Shown here in pieces: positions 27,843 to 36,150 of a stretch of DNA of 64,000 nucleotides. The stretch's first letter is position 1. Every line of letters begins with the position of its first letter. This DNA is from JAHEKD01 sp965215945 (GTDB lineage: Bacteria; Pseudomonadota; Gammaproteobacteria; Arenicellales; JAHEKD01): NCBI GenBank assembly GCA_965215945.1, contig CBDCFC010000015.1, forward strand, positions 1 through 64,000. Direction: 5' to 3'. A program made the translations under genes and the position numbers. The notes below the pieces were generated by a model that searched no databases, was not told the DNA's origin, and saw nothing but the letters and a program-made list of their open reading frames with translations.

Positions 27843-28571
27843 TCAATTTTCCAACTGAAAAACCACAGTCACTGAAGCTGATATCTCCTGTTCACCGCTC
27901 ATTACTGGAACTGAACCGGCATCCATCATTTTAGCCTGGGCCATTTCCGCTCGATGATAAACAGGTTGGGGAATCCGTGTGCCTGTTTCGTTAATGCTGA
28001 CCACATCACCCACATCCACATCGGCAGCCTCGGCATATAACTCGGCTTTCTTTTTTGCATTTGCGATCGCATTTTTGCGAGCTTGATCTAACAAAGCTTC
28101 GTCATCATCAAAACCAAAATGGATTCCAGATACTTGGTTACTCCCAGACTCAACTATGTCATCCAATAATTCACCCAGCTTTTCTAGATCGGTCACTTTG
28201 ACAGACACATTGTTAGACACTTGATAGCCAACCAGTTTTGGCGCACCTGAGGCCTTGGAATAATCGTAGACCGGATGAACATTGAACCCAGAGGTTTGAA
28301 TATTCTTCTTATCAATGTCGGCATCAAGAAAAACTTCGATAACCTGTTCCATTATTTTATTATTTTCATCTAACGCTTCTGCGGCAGTTTTTGCCTTCGT
28401 ATTGACACCGCTTGATATCCAGGCAGTATCAGGCTGCGCTGAAACCTCACCTTTACCGGTTACAGTTATATATCGACTCTGATCATCAGCCATGGCAAAA
28501 GACATCCCCATCATAAACATTAAAACTAAAACTGCTACTCGTGCGATTGGTTGAACTGGTTTGAATAACAT
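27843..28571 (-). CDS. Exported SIMPL-domain (DUF541) protein
   Basis: About 242 residues. Signal peptide with basic start, hydrophobic core and cleavage near SFAMA-DD, then the SIMPL domain (ITVTGKGEVSAQPDTAWISSGV) found in periplasmic/outer-membrane proteins such as E. coli YggE. Role in oxidative stress protection is proposed for relatives. The start at 28571 has an AAGGAA ribosome site at good spacing; an ATG 27 bases upstream has none. Confidence 0.85.
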   Translation of the reverse strand: MLFKPVQPIARVAVLVLMFMMGMSFAMADDQSRYITVTGKGEVSAQPDTAWISSGVNTKAKTAAEALDENNKIMEQVIEVFLDADIDKKNIQTSGFNVHPVYDYSKASGAPKLVGYQVSNNVSVKVTDLEKLGELLDDIVESGSNQVSGIHFGFDDDEALLDQARKNAIANAKKKAELYAEAADVDVGDVVSINETGTRIPQPVYHRAEMAQAKMMDAGSVPVMSGEQEISASVTVVFQLEN

Positions 28572-28678
28572 AATCCGTTCCTTAAAGATTTTCGACATTG
28601 TGCCATGTAATACTTAATCATGGATTAACAACATTATTTATTGATATATTAGTCGCAGATCGACACTCAACAGGGAAT

Positions 28679-29656
28679 ATGAGCAAAGAAATTAAATACC
28701 AGCCTTTACCATCGGACAAAATTCCGCGGTTTGCAGATATTGCAACTTTCATGCGATTGCCACACGTTCTGATTGAAAATGCCGAAAATATTGATATTGG
28801 TTTTATTGGTGTACCCTGGGATAGTGGCACAACAAATCGACCTGGTGCTCGACATGGACCAAGACAAGTACGGGAAATGTCGGCATTAATGCGCCGTTAT
28901 CACCCTGTTTTAGATGTGTGTCCTTATGAGCTCGCTGAGTGTGTGGATTTGGGTGATTCAGTTGTTAATCCAATAAATCTTAGTGATGCATTGGCAGGTA
29001 TTGAAAATTACTACGATAAAGTTGTCGCTGAAGGAATTACGCCTCTGTCATGTGGCGGTGATCATTTAACTACTCTACCAATTTTAAGAGCACTCGCCAA
29101 ACGGCATGGCCCTCTGGGACTTGTCCAATTTGACGCACATACAGACACCTGGGACAGCTATTTTGGTGACAACAAATTTACTCATGGCACACCGTTTAAG
29201 CGGGCCATTGAGGAAGGTATTCTCGATCCCAAGCGCTATGTCCAAATAGGTATCCGTGGTGGCCTGTATGACAAAAACGATTTTGTCTGGCAACAACGAC
29301 AAGGCGTTACCATGTTCAGCATTGATGATTGCTTTGAGCTTGGATTGGAACATGTTCTAGACAAAGCAAACGAAATAATCGACAACGATTCCACCTATAT
29401 CACCTTTGACATTGATTGCCTCGATCCGGTCTTTGCACCAGGCACTGGCACACCAGAGATTGGTGGTTTCACCAGTTATGATGCTCAAAAGATGATCCGG
29501 CTACTACGTGGCAAAAATATTATCGGTGCTGATATGGTTGAAGTTTCACCTCCGTTTGATCCATCAGGTGGTACCGCACTTATTGGCGCTACAGTTTTAT
29601 TTGAATTGCTGTGCATCGCTGCAGAGCAAATAGATTCCAGATATCTGCAAAAATGA
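28679..29656 (+). CDS. speB: Agmatinase-family ureohydrolase
   Basis: About 325 residues; Mn-dependent ureohydrolase that removes urea from a guanidino compound. Metal ligands are visible in CGGDHLTTLP, QFDAHTDTWD and ITFDIDCLDPVFAPGTGTPE. Agmatine is the usual substrate, but guanidinobutyrate, guanidinopropionate or guanidine hydrolases share these motifs. The ATG at 28679, preceded by AGGGA, gives the normal N-terminus; a start 81 bases upstream would add unrelated residues. Followed by an SDR and an MttB-family gene on the same strand. Confidence 0.88.
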   Translation: MSKEIKYQPLPSDKIPRFADIATFMRLPHVLIENAENIDIGFIGVPWDSGTTNRPGARHGPRQVREMSALMRRYHPVLDVCPYELAECVDLGDSVVNPINLSDALAGIENYYDKVVAEGITPLSCGGDHLTTLPILRALAKRHGPLGLVQFDAHTDTWDSYFGDNKFTHGTPFKRAIEEGILDPKRYVQIGIRGGLYDKNDFVWQQRQGVTMFSIDDCFELGLEHVLDKANEIIDNDSTYITFDIDCLDPVFAPGTGTPEIGGFTSYDAQKMIRLLRGKNIIGADMVEVSPPFDPSGGTALIGATVLFELLCIAAEQIDSRYLQK

Positions 29657-29760
29657 AATTCAAAAAAATGCAGCTAGTTTTCGAGAAACTCAAAGATGCT
29701 GCTAGACCACCCACTCAGTGCTAGACTCAAACCAGCAAAACACTTAGACAGGAGATCATT

Positions 29761-30525
29761 ATGGGGCGACTTGAAAACAAAACCGCAGTTGTTACCGGTG
29801 GTGCATCAGGCTTTGGTAGCGGCATTGTGGATAGTTTTGCTCGTGAAGGGGCAAAAGTATTAATCGTCGATATTAATGCTGACGCCGCAAATGAAAAAGC
29901 CGAAGCGATTAATGCAAACGGCGGTACTGCATCATCGATGCAAGTTGACGTCACCAATCTTGCTGATAACCATGCCATGGTAGAAACATGCAAAGAGCAA
30001 TTCGGTGGCCTCGACATCCTTGTTGCCAATGCAGGACTTGGCCAGCGCCCTTGCCCTATTGAAGACACCAGTGAGGAGGATTATGACCGCCAGTTTGATG
30101 TCAATGTAAAAGGAGTGTTTTATAACTGTAAAGCAGTTTTGCCGACTTTCAAAGCACAGAAATCCGGCAACATAATCATCACCGCTTCAGGCATCGCCCT
30201 GCGCCCTCGTCCTAATTTGGTTGTTTATGGTGCAACCAAAGGAGCTGTTTTAAATCTGGCAAAAGGCCTGGCACTTGAGCTTGCACCTGAAGGTATTCGT
30301 GTCAATGCACTTTGTCCCGGGCCAGGTGATACACCCATGCTAGCGGAGTTTATGGGTGGCACTGAAACCGATGAAGGTCGAGAAAATTTCCGTTCGGTAT
30401 TGCCGCTTGGCAAACTTATCCGCCCTGAAGATATGGGTGAAACGGCTGTCTTTTTGGCTGATGAGAATGCATCAAGTCGATTGACAGGGGTAATGTTACC
30501 CGTTGATAGTGGTCGAACGGTTTAA
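29761..30525 (+). CDS. Short-chain dehydrogenase/reductase (FabG-like)
   Basis: 254 residues; classical SDR. Cofactor motif VTGGASGFGSGI (residues about 11-22), NAG at VANAGLG, catalytic Ser and YxxxK in TASG ... YGATKGAV. AGGAG ribosome site. A 3-oxoacyl reductase-like enzyme in sequence, but between agmatinase-family and MttB-family genes it more likely oxidises or reduces a small alcohol or ketone. Substrate unknown. Confidence 0.88.
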   Translation: MGRLENKTAVVTGGASGFGSGIVDSFAREGAKVLIVDINADAANEKAEAINANGGTASSMQVDVTNLADNHAMVETCKEQFGGLDILVANAGLGQRPCPIEDTSEEDYDRQFDVNVKGVFYNCKAVLPTFKAQKSGNIIITASGIALRPRPNLVVYGATKGAVLNLAKGLALELAPEGIRVNALCPGPGDTPMLAEFMGGTETDEGRENFRSVLPLGKLIRPEDMGETAVFLADENASSRLTGVMLPVDSGRTV

Positions 30526-30548
30526 AATATATGTCCAATGTATTTTAT

Positions 30549-30615
30549 TTATGTCATCCCGGACCACGACCCGGGATCTCCTCAACGAGATTCTGGATCA
30601 AGTCCAGAATGACGA
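30549..30615. repeat. Dispersed palindromic repeats
   Basis: TCATCCCGGACCACGACCCGGGA (stem TCCCGG/CCGGGA, about 30553-30575) directly followed by GAGATTCTGGATCAAGTCCAGAATGACG (stem ATTCTGGA/TCCAGAAT, about 30588-30614). The second unit recurs near 7450 and, in altered form, at 41468. It ends 26 bases before the next gene. Confidence 0.6.
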
Positions 30616-30640
30616 ATCCTTTAACTGCTAGAAAAACAAT

Positions 30641-32173
30641 TTGACCTCCGAAACCTCAAGACTCCGCCGTGGCGGCGGCCGCGCCGCTCGCAAAGCGGCT
30701 CGTAGTGACGAAGCTGAGCAAATCAACCCCTGCCCGCCTGGTCAGATTGGAGGTCAGTATAAGCCCTTAACTGATTCAGAAATTGAGCGAATTTATCAGA
30801 CGGCTTTAAAAATTCTTGATGAAATTGGTATGGCCGATGTGCCGGATGTTTTGATGGAAAAGGCTTTGGATAAAGGGGCCAGCATTAATGCCTTAGACAG
30901 ATTGTCGTTTTCGCAATCATTTATTGAAGACATAATAGATTGTGCCGCTAAATCATTCATGTTTTACGGCCGTGATCCAAAATATGATTTTGAAGTAGGC
31001 GGTGATAAAGTTTATTTCGGTACCGGGGGTGCCGCTGTCCAGACTCTGGACTTAGAGTCAGGTTTATATCGCCCTTCTACACTACAAGATTTATATGATT
31101 TCACTCGATTAGCAGACACTTTAACAAACGTCAGCTGGTTTACACGTTGTTGCGTGGCAACCGATGTCCCGGATAATCGTGATCTTGATATAAATACTGC
31201 CTATGCGTTGCTTAAGGGCACAAGGAAACCCGTAGGCACTAGTTTCTTTATTGGCGATCATGTGCATCCAGTGGTAGAAATGTTTGATATGCTTGCTGGT
31301 GGCGAAGGTAAATTTTCACAGCGGCCTTTTTGTAAATCTCACATCAGCCCGATTATCTCGCCACTCAAATATGGTGAAGATGCCGTTGATGTAACACTTG
31401 CCAGCATTCAACACAATATTCCTATTAATGCAATTATCGCAGCGCAATCCGGCGCTACCGCTCCAGCCACCTTAGCCGGTATGTTGGCACAAACAACAGC
31501 GGAAACCTTAGCCGCATTGATTATGGTGAATTTATTCAAAGCTGGCTACCCAATGATTTTTTCCAACTGGCCCTTTGTAATTGATCTTCGAACCGGCTCA
31601 TTTTGTGGCGGCGGCGGCGAAATATCCATGATGAATGCAGCATCAGGACAAATCGGCAATTGGCTGGGCTTGCCCACTGGAGTTGCCTCTTCCATGGCGG
31701 ATGCCAAAGCCGTTGACGCACAAATGGGCGCCGAAAAAGCCATTGCTGCCCTAGCTGCTGGTTTAGCCGGATCAAATTTAATTTATGAATCATCCGGCAT
31801 GATGGCTAGCCTACTCGGTGCTTCATTTGAGGCCTTTGTACTTGATGATGAAATGCTGTCGCATATCTATCGTACGATACGCGCTGTCGAAGTGAATGAT
31901 GAGACGCTGGGTTTCGAAGCAATCAAGGAAGCTGTGACTGGCCCGGGACATTTTCTCGGTGGCATGCATACCATGGAAGCCATGCAGCGTGATTATTTTT
32001 ACCCTAATCTGGCCGACCGCGATCCTCCTGTTAGCTGGGCCGAACAAGGTGCCAAAGACATCTGGGTTGTTGCCAGAGAAAAAGCAAAAAATATTTTAGA
32101 CTCGCATTATCCACAATACATTGATTCGCAAATTGACAAAAAAATTCGAAAGAAGTTCAATATATTGCTATAA
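30641..32173 (+). CDS. MttB-family methyltransferase (trimethylamine/betaine methyltransferase superfamily)
   Basis: 510 residues. The N-terminus is basic (LRRGGGRAARKAARSD), followed by the TIM-barrel of the MttB superfamily starting at YKPLTDSEIERIYQTALKILDEIGM. No in-frame amber codon: this is a non-pyrrolysine member, like the glycine-betaine:corrinoid methyltransferases. Predicted to demethylate a quaternary amine or related compound, with methyl transfer to a corrinoid protein or THF; no corrinoid protein gene is in the window. The start is a TTG; the frame is closed by a TAG stop 12 bases upstream and there is no clear ribosome site, so translation may be weak or start otherwise. Confidence 0.82.
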   Translation: MTSETSRLRRGGGRAARKAARSDEAEQINPCPPGQIGGQYKPLTDSEIERIYQTALKILDEIGMADVPDVLMEKALDKGASINALDRLSFSQSFIEDIIDCAAKSFMFYGRDPKYDFEVGGDKVYFGTGGAAVQTLDLESGLYRPSTLQDLYDFTRLADTLTNVSWFTRCCVATDVPDNRDLDINTAYALLKGTRKPVGTSFFIGDHVHPVVEMFDMLAGGEGKFSQRPFCKSHISPIISPLKYGEDAVDVTLASIQHNIPINAIIAAQSGATAPATLAGMLAQTTAETLAALIMVNLFKAGYPMIFSNWPFVIDLRTGSFCGGGGEISMMNAASGQIGNWLGLPTGVASSMADAKAVDAQMGAEKAIAALAAGLAGSNLIYESSGMMASLLGASFEAFVLDDEMLSHIYRTIRAVEVNDETLGFEAIKEAVTGPGHFLGGMHTMEAMQRDYFYPNLADRDPPVSWAEQGAKDIWVVAREKAKNILDSHYPQYIDSQIDKKIRKKFNILL

Positions 32174-32310
32174 CAACCCCGGGTAAGGACGAGGTTCTGC
32201 AATCGCTATCTTATTTATTCTGATTTACAATCACAGCAAGAGTATTTGGCAAACGATTTTTTTGCAGACTCGATAAATTTATATTCCCAATAGATAAAAG
32301 TTACTGGCAA

Positions 32311-32736
32311 ATGGAAAGTCAAATTAAACCCCCAGATGTATATATAACTGATACAGGAACAGCTCTAGGCAGAGGCGTGTTTGCCGCCAGAGCATTCTCG
32401 ATAAACGAGATCGTAGAAACCTGCCCTGTAGTGTTGTCGGATGACTCGTTTGAACTGCTGCCGACAGAACTTCAACATCGAATTTTTGACTGGTCCAGGT
32501 TAACAAAATCACGTATCAGACACGCACTAGCTCTAGGTTATGGAAGTTTGTACAACCACAGTGATACGCCCAACCTGCGCTATGAAGCCGATGAAAATAC
32601 CAATACAATTCAGTTTATCGCTATTCGCGATATTTCAGCTTCAGAACAGTTATTTATTAGTTACAACCAGGGCCTAGAAACGACGCCCCAGCAAAATACT
32701 GACTGGTTTAAAAAAAATAAAGTAAAAAAGATTTAG
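32311..32736 (+). CDS. Small SET-domain protein, putative lysine methyltransferase
   Basis: 141 residues, essentially a bare SET domain. Seen: GRGVFAARAFSINEIVETCPVV at the N-terminus, the SAM-binding/pseudoknot motif GYGSLYNHSDTPNLRY (NHSxxPN, residues about 78-93), and EQLFISYN (ELxxxY-type). Bacterial SET proteins methylate lysines of host or own proteins. The gene is convergent with the PqqD-HprK kinase gene (13 bases between stops) and may or may not belong with it. Confidence 0.85.
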   Translation: MESQIKPPDVYITDTGTALGRGVFAARAFSINEIVETCPVVLSDDSFELLPTELQHRIFDWSRLTKSRIRHALALGYGSLYNHSDTPNLRYEADENTNTIQFIAIRDISASEQLFISYNQGLETTPQQNTDWFKKNKVKKI

Positions 32737-32749
32737 CCGTCCAGCATAT

Positions 32750-33949
32750 TTATGATATGCGTTCTCTGATTAAATCAACCAGTTGGTCATCAATCCGCGA
32801 GTAATTTAGCTCAAATCCGGGGGTGGCCTGGAGCCAGTCAACCAAAACCTGCAAACGTGATTGATCTATATAACCACCAAAAACTGAATCGGAAGCACAT
32901 AATCTTTCTACTTGCTCAAACAAAGACAGTTGTTTGATTTCACTCGCAGTTACAGACTTTTGATAACGCGGGTATACCAAGGCATCTACTTTCCATTTCT
33001 GCCACCAGTGCTGTTGATTTCCTGTCACAGGTTGCAAATACCTAACCTCCTCACCTTGGGATCGTGCGTATGTTCCAGAGAGTCTCCCCTGAACCTGATC
33101 TTCAATCAATTTCCAGCTATGGCCTTTCAGACGTTGACATAAGGGTATCGGGCACAAATCGCCATCGTCCGTAATAGGAACGACGTCATCGCTTAAATAA
33201 ACAAACCCGTATTTCTGCAGCAATGCGGTTAAAGTTGATTTCCCAGATCCTTTCGGGGCAACAAAAACAATAGCGGAATCATCCACACCCTTAACCGCGG
33301 ATGCATGTAATACAGTCAGCCAGTCTCCTCCACGATAGCAAAGATCCGTAACCTTCAATTGAATTGATTCGATTAATTCATCCATGCTAGCCACTCTGGT
33401 TGCCAGACTATCAGAGTCATCTAATTCAATAGAGTAGTGGCTGTTCAGTTTCGTCAAACGAAACGATAGTTGTGGCGACCGGGATTGACACTCAAGGTGA
33501 GAGAATAGCGGATGAACCATATCGACCATGGCTTGTTTAGAGTAGATAATATCAAATCGTTTATCAGCGATTTGATAACTACCAGTAATTTCGCCCTCCC
33601 TTGCCTTGAATACATCAACCCCGTCAGATCTGATTTTTTCACCCCAAGTTTTTGCATTTTGTTTATCTGATATCGGCTGAAAAAGACTCTGGATTCGACA
33701 TTGCTGTAAAAACTGTTCTATATCAACAATAGCCTGTTTTTGGGCAATATCAAATTGTTCTCGAATATGGCAAGTAATATCTGAAATCGAACGCCCCTGT
33801 CGGTAAAGATCCCAAATTAAGGTGCCGGTATTATTCAATAACAACAATGATTTGTTGTTCCGGTTCGATAACAAATATTGATCATCAATTTTGACGCAAG
33901 GCACTTTGCATGCAACAGACTGTTCTTGCTTTATGTCCCAGTCAGCCAT
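32750..33949 (-). CDS. PqqD-HprK fusion: peptide-binding domain plus HPr-kinase-like domain
   Basis: About 399 residues. Residues about 1-85 match the PqqD/RRE fold, which binds leader peptides (VPCVKIDDQYLLSNRNNKSLLLLNNTGTLIWDLYRQGRSISDI). Residues about 215-399 form a kinase domain of the HprK/P type, with the P-loop FVAPKGSGKSTL and the downstream acidic motif LSDDVVPI. The family is known from HprK-related kinase systems that pair a separate PqqD-like chaperone with the kinase; here both are on one chain. The start at 33949 gives a clean MADWD N-terminus, overlapping the upstream nucleotidyltransferase gene by 19 bases. Likely a modifying enzyme (phosphorylation) for a peptide or protein; substrate unknown. 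Confidence 0.82.
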   Translation of the reverse strand: MADWDIKQEQSVACKVPCVKIDDQYLLSNRNNKSLLLLNNTGTLIWDLYRQGRSISDITCHIREQFDIAQKQAIVDIEQFLQQCRIQSLFQPISDKQNAKTWGEKIRSDGVDVFKAREGEITGSYQIADKRFDIIYSKQAMVDMVHPLFSHLECQSRSPQLSFRLTKLNSHYSIELDDSDSLATRVASMDELIESIQLKVTDLCYRGGDWLTVLHASAVKGVDDSAIVFVAPKGSGKSTLTALLQKYGFVYLSDDVVPITDDGDLCPIPLCQRLKGHSWKLIEDQVQGRLSGTYARSQGEEVRYLQPVTGNQQHWWQKWKVDALVYPRYQKSVTASEIKQLSLFEQVERLCASDSVFGGYIDQSRLQVLVDWLQATPGFELNYSRIDDQLVDLIRERIS

Positions 33950-35007
33950 GTGTGAAACTTTAATTTGTACCAGGATGGGGATAACAGGCGACGCGGTAAA
34001 CGCAATAATCGCTGAGCCCAATGAAAAAACAACTCCTTGGAACGATGATATTGCATCAAAGAAATTATTTCATATGCAAACAGACGTGATCCCAAGGTTG
34101 TCTTTACTTCAAAGACTGGGAACGAAGGAAATAAAATTTTTGCATACAGACAATAATTCTCCCAATAGTTTGTGGCATTTGCCTTAGAAAAAAGAGACTT
34201 TATAAATTGATGATCAAGTTGATTCCGCCAAGAATTATGCATTAAGACAAAATCATACAGCTGACGTAAGTCGATACGATTGTTTGCATAGTCGCGGTCA
34301 TGAATTTGAGCATGAGCAACCAAGTGAACCACACGCAAATTTTCCGGCAACAAAAAATACTCAAGACCTAAATCATTGTGTTTGATTGCCTGACTCCAGA
34401 TTAGCTCGGAATTTAACACTTCACATCCAGCTTCGCTGAGGGGATGCCGATGCAGTTCAACTCTTGCCGGCTCGCCCTCTTTGATCAACGGATCAAGATG
34501 ATAATAAATTCCGTTCGGATGAAAATCCATAAATACATAACCATCGGATTTTAGCGCTTGTACCGCTTTTTCTATTTCTGACTCTCTAACAAGAATATCC
34601 AAATCACTGGTCATGCGAGCTTCTAGCCTTGAATCAAAGGGATCAATAAAATAACTTGCGCCTTTAAGCAGCAGGGGTTGAATATTATCTTGGTTTAAAG
34701 CACTGACAACATCAATTAACTGCGATTTCAACCGCTTATTCCGATTAACAGTCAGTTGATGTGCAATCTCCAGCTCAGCGCGCGGCTTTTCAGGAATTAA
34801 AGGTAACAAATTACTGTTTGCCAAGGATGCAAACCACTGCGCCAACAACCAGTGCTGAGAAGCAAAATCAAAACATTTTTTCCAGTCCAGTTTCGGATGA
34901 ATCAGCCTCTTCTTTAACTCGGTCAGTGCATCGTCATCAAGCATGCCCGTTGACAGACTCTGACAAATTAGTTTCACCTCCTGGCTATAATTTGCTCTGG
35001 CAAACAT
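33931..35007 (-). CDS. Uncharacterised nucleotidyltransferase (NTP_transf_5 family)
   Basis: 358 residues. The core motif LLKGASYFIDPFDSRLEARMTSDLDILVRE (residues about 112-140) has the G-S/A and DxD pattern (SDLDILV) of nucleotidyltransferases with the MNT/pol-beta fold. Flanking parts are helical. It forms an operon with the PqqD-HprK fusion (19-base overlap), an association known from HprK-related modification systems and some lasso-peptide clusters. Probably transfers a nucleotide to a peptide, protein or sugar; target unknown. Confidence 0.82.
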   Translation of the reverse strand: MFARANYSQEVKLICQSLSTGMLDDDALTELKKRLIHPKLDWKKCFDFASQHWLLAQWFASLANSNLLPLIPEKPRAELEIAHQLTVNRNKRLKSQLIDVVSALNQDNIQPLLLKGASYFIDPFDSRLEARMTSDLDILVRESEIEKAVQALKSDGYVFMDFHPNGIYYHLDPLIKEGEPARVELHRHPLSEAGCEVLNSELIWSQAIKHNDLGLEYFLLPENLRVVHLVAHAQIHDRDYANNRIDLRQLYDFVLMHNSWRNQLDHQFIKSLFSKANATNYWENYCLYAKILFPSFPVFEVKTTLGSRLFAYEIISLMQYHRSKELFFHWAQRLLRLPRRLLSPSWYKLKFHTWLTGT

Positions 35008-35515
35008 AAAGCTGCATCAACAAAATTGATTATTAGTTGTTAAATTATCAATAGCGAGCGACTGAAGCGCTCGCATAAATGTGAATTTTATTTTTAACCC
35101 GTTGTGCATTTGAAAGGTTGACTTTTGTAAATGACCCAGTATATGACCATTGTCATTCCGTGCACTGAATCGAGTTCAGCACAGGCTTGACACGGAATCT
35201 ATCGGCATTTCTAACTCATCAATTCTTTCAGTCTGCATCAACTTTGTTCAACATGAAAGTTAAAGCGGGCAATAGTAGTATTGCTTATTCGACAGGGCCG
35301 GGATTGTAAAAACCTGACTGTCCCGGCACAAGCCCGTTATAGCGTACGCTTGAGAAAAGTTATTGGTCTGTGATGCATCAGTTTTCATGGAAAAGCCGTT
35401 GGATTGCGGATAAATGCTACGCATTTTCCACAATGACAGAGTAATAATATATAGTTAAATAGATATTTAAATCTAAATGCACAACGGGGTTATTTTTAAC
35501 TAGCTGAGAATTATT
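35008..35515. repeat. Gene-free stretch with several palindromic repeats
   Basis: 508 bases without a credible gene. Contents: an inverted copy of a unit seen at 7500-7550 (GCACTGAATCGAGTTCAGCA, around 35162); a nested GC-rich hairpin 35293-35336 (GGGCCGGGA...TCCCGGCACAAGCCCG) also found at 38838-38893; and GGATTGCGGATAAATGCTACGCATTTTCC-like symmetry near 35400. The phrase ATGCACAACGGG occurs in opposite orientation near both ends (CCCGTTGTGCAT at about 35098-35109 and ATGCACAACGGG at about 35477-35488), so the repeats sit inside a 12-bp inverted repeat. Confidence 0.6.
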
Positions 35516-36043
35516 TCACTGATACTGTTCAGTGCTTTTCATCACCAGCTCACTGAGTTTCTCTATCTTATCTTCAAGAGCATTGATGCGTTTATTTTTT
35601 TCATCCAGCAATTGATGCAAGCCTTGTATAGCAGCGAGATTAACGCCGTTCATATCGACCACATTGATATGTTTATCGCTGTCACCGACCCCAAAATAGG
35701 CCATGAAATCCTGCGCCATAGGACCAATATGACGAACTTCGTCATTATCTTCAGTATAGTTCCACTCAGTGATTGGCAATTGCGCAACTTTATTTAAGAT
35801 ATCACGCGAATCAATCGAGTTAACGTTTTCTTTAATAAAGCGGTCAGACTTACTGCCACTGCCACTACCACCACCTGATGTTTGCGCCCAGGCACTATCA
35901 CCTGCCAACAGCGTTATCATGACCGGCGATGTGTATTTCCCTAATTTCGCCATTGCCTCACGGCGCTGCGGATCAGTCAATTGCTCGGAATTAACATCAA
36001 CAGCCTCTTTAGATTGTTTGTCTTTTTCTTCATTACGTTTCAT
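35516..36043 (-). CDS. Small protein with S74 intramolecular-chaperone domain
   Basis: About 175 residues. Parts: charged N-terminus with the motif DPQRREAMAKLGKYTSPVM (residues about 25-43), a short hydrophobic stretch ending in AWAQ that looks like a late signal or processing site, a Gly/Ser linker, then SDRFIKENV ... ITEWNYTEDNDEVRHIGPMAQDF, the peptidase S74/endosialidase chaperone domain usually at the end of phage tail fibres, and a C-terminal coiled coil. It has no tail-fibre body. ATG at 36043 with GAGGG ribosome site. It lies upstream of the nucleotidyltransferase and PqqD-HprK genes on the same strand and is a candidate substrate for them. Confidence 0.78.
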   Translation of the reverse strand: MKRNEEKDKQSKEAVDVNSEQLTDPQRREAMAKLGKYTSPVMITLLAGDSAWAQTSGGGSGSGSKSDRFIKENVNSIDSRDILNKVAQLPITEWNYTEDNDEVRHIGPMAQDFMAYFGVGDSDKHINVVDMNGVNLAAIQGLHQLLDEKNKRINALEDKIEKLSELVMKSTEQYQ

Positions 36044-36150
36044 CAGCAACCCTCATGTTTTTAAGTGATCAAGCATGAATTATAACCTAATAGCTCTTCA
36101 TTAAGTATAATCATGGAGATTGTAACAATTCGTCACATTTTACTAAACGA

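Noticed and set aside
30629..30631. TAG just before the MttB-family gene as a possible pyrrolysine codon
   Set aside because: Pyrrolysine lies deep inside true MttB proteins; this TAG is upstream of the conserved N-terminus and the rest of the frame has no amber codon.
35516..36043. Prophage remnant
   Set aside because: Apart from the S74 domain no phage gene is present in the window, and neighbours are modification-type enzymes.
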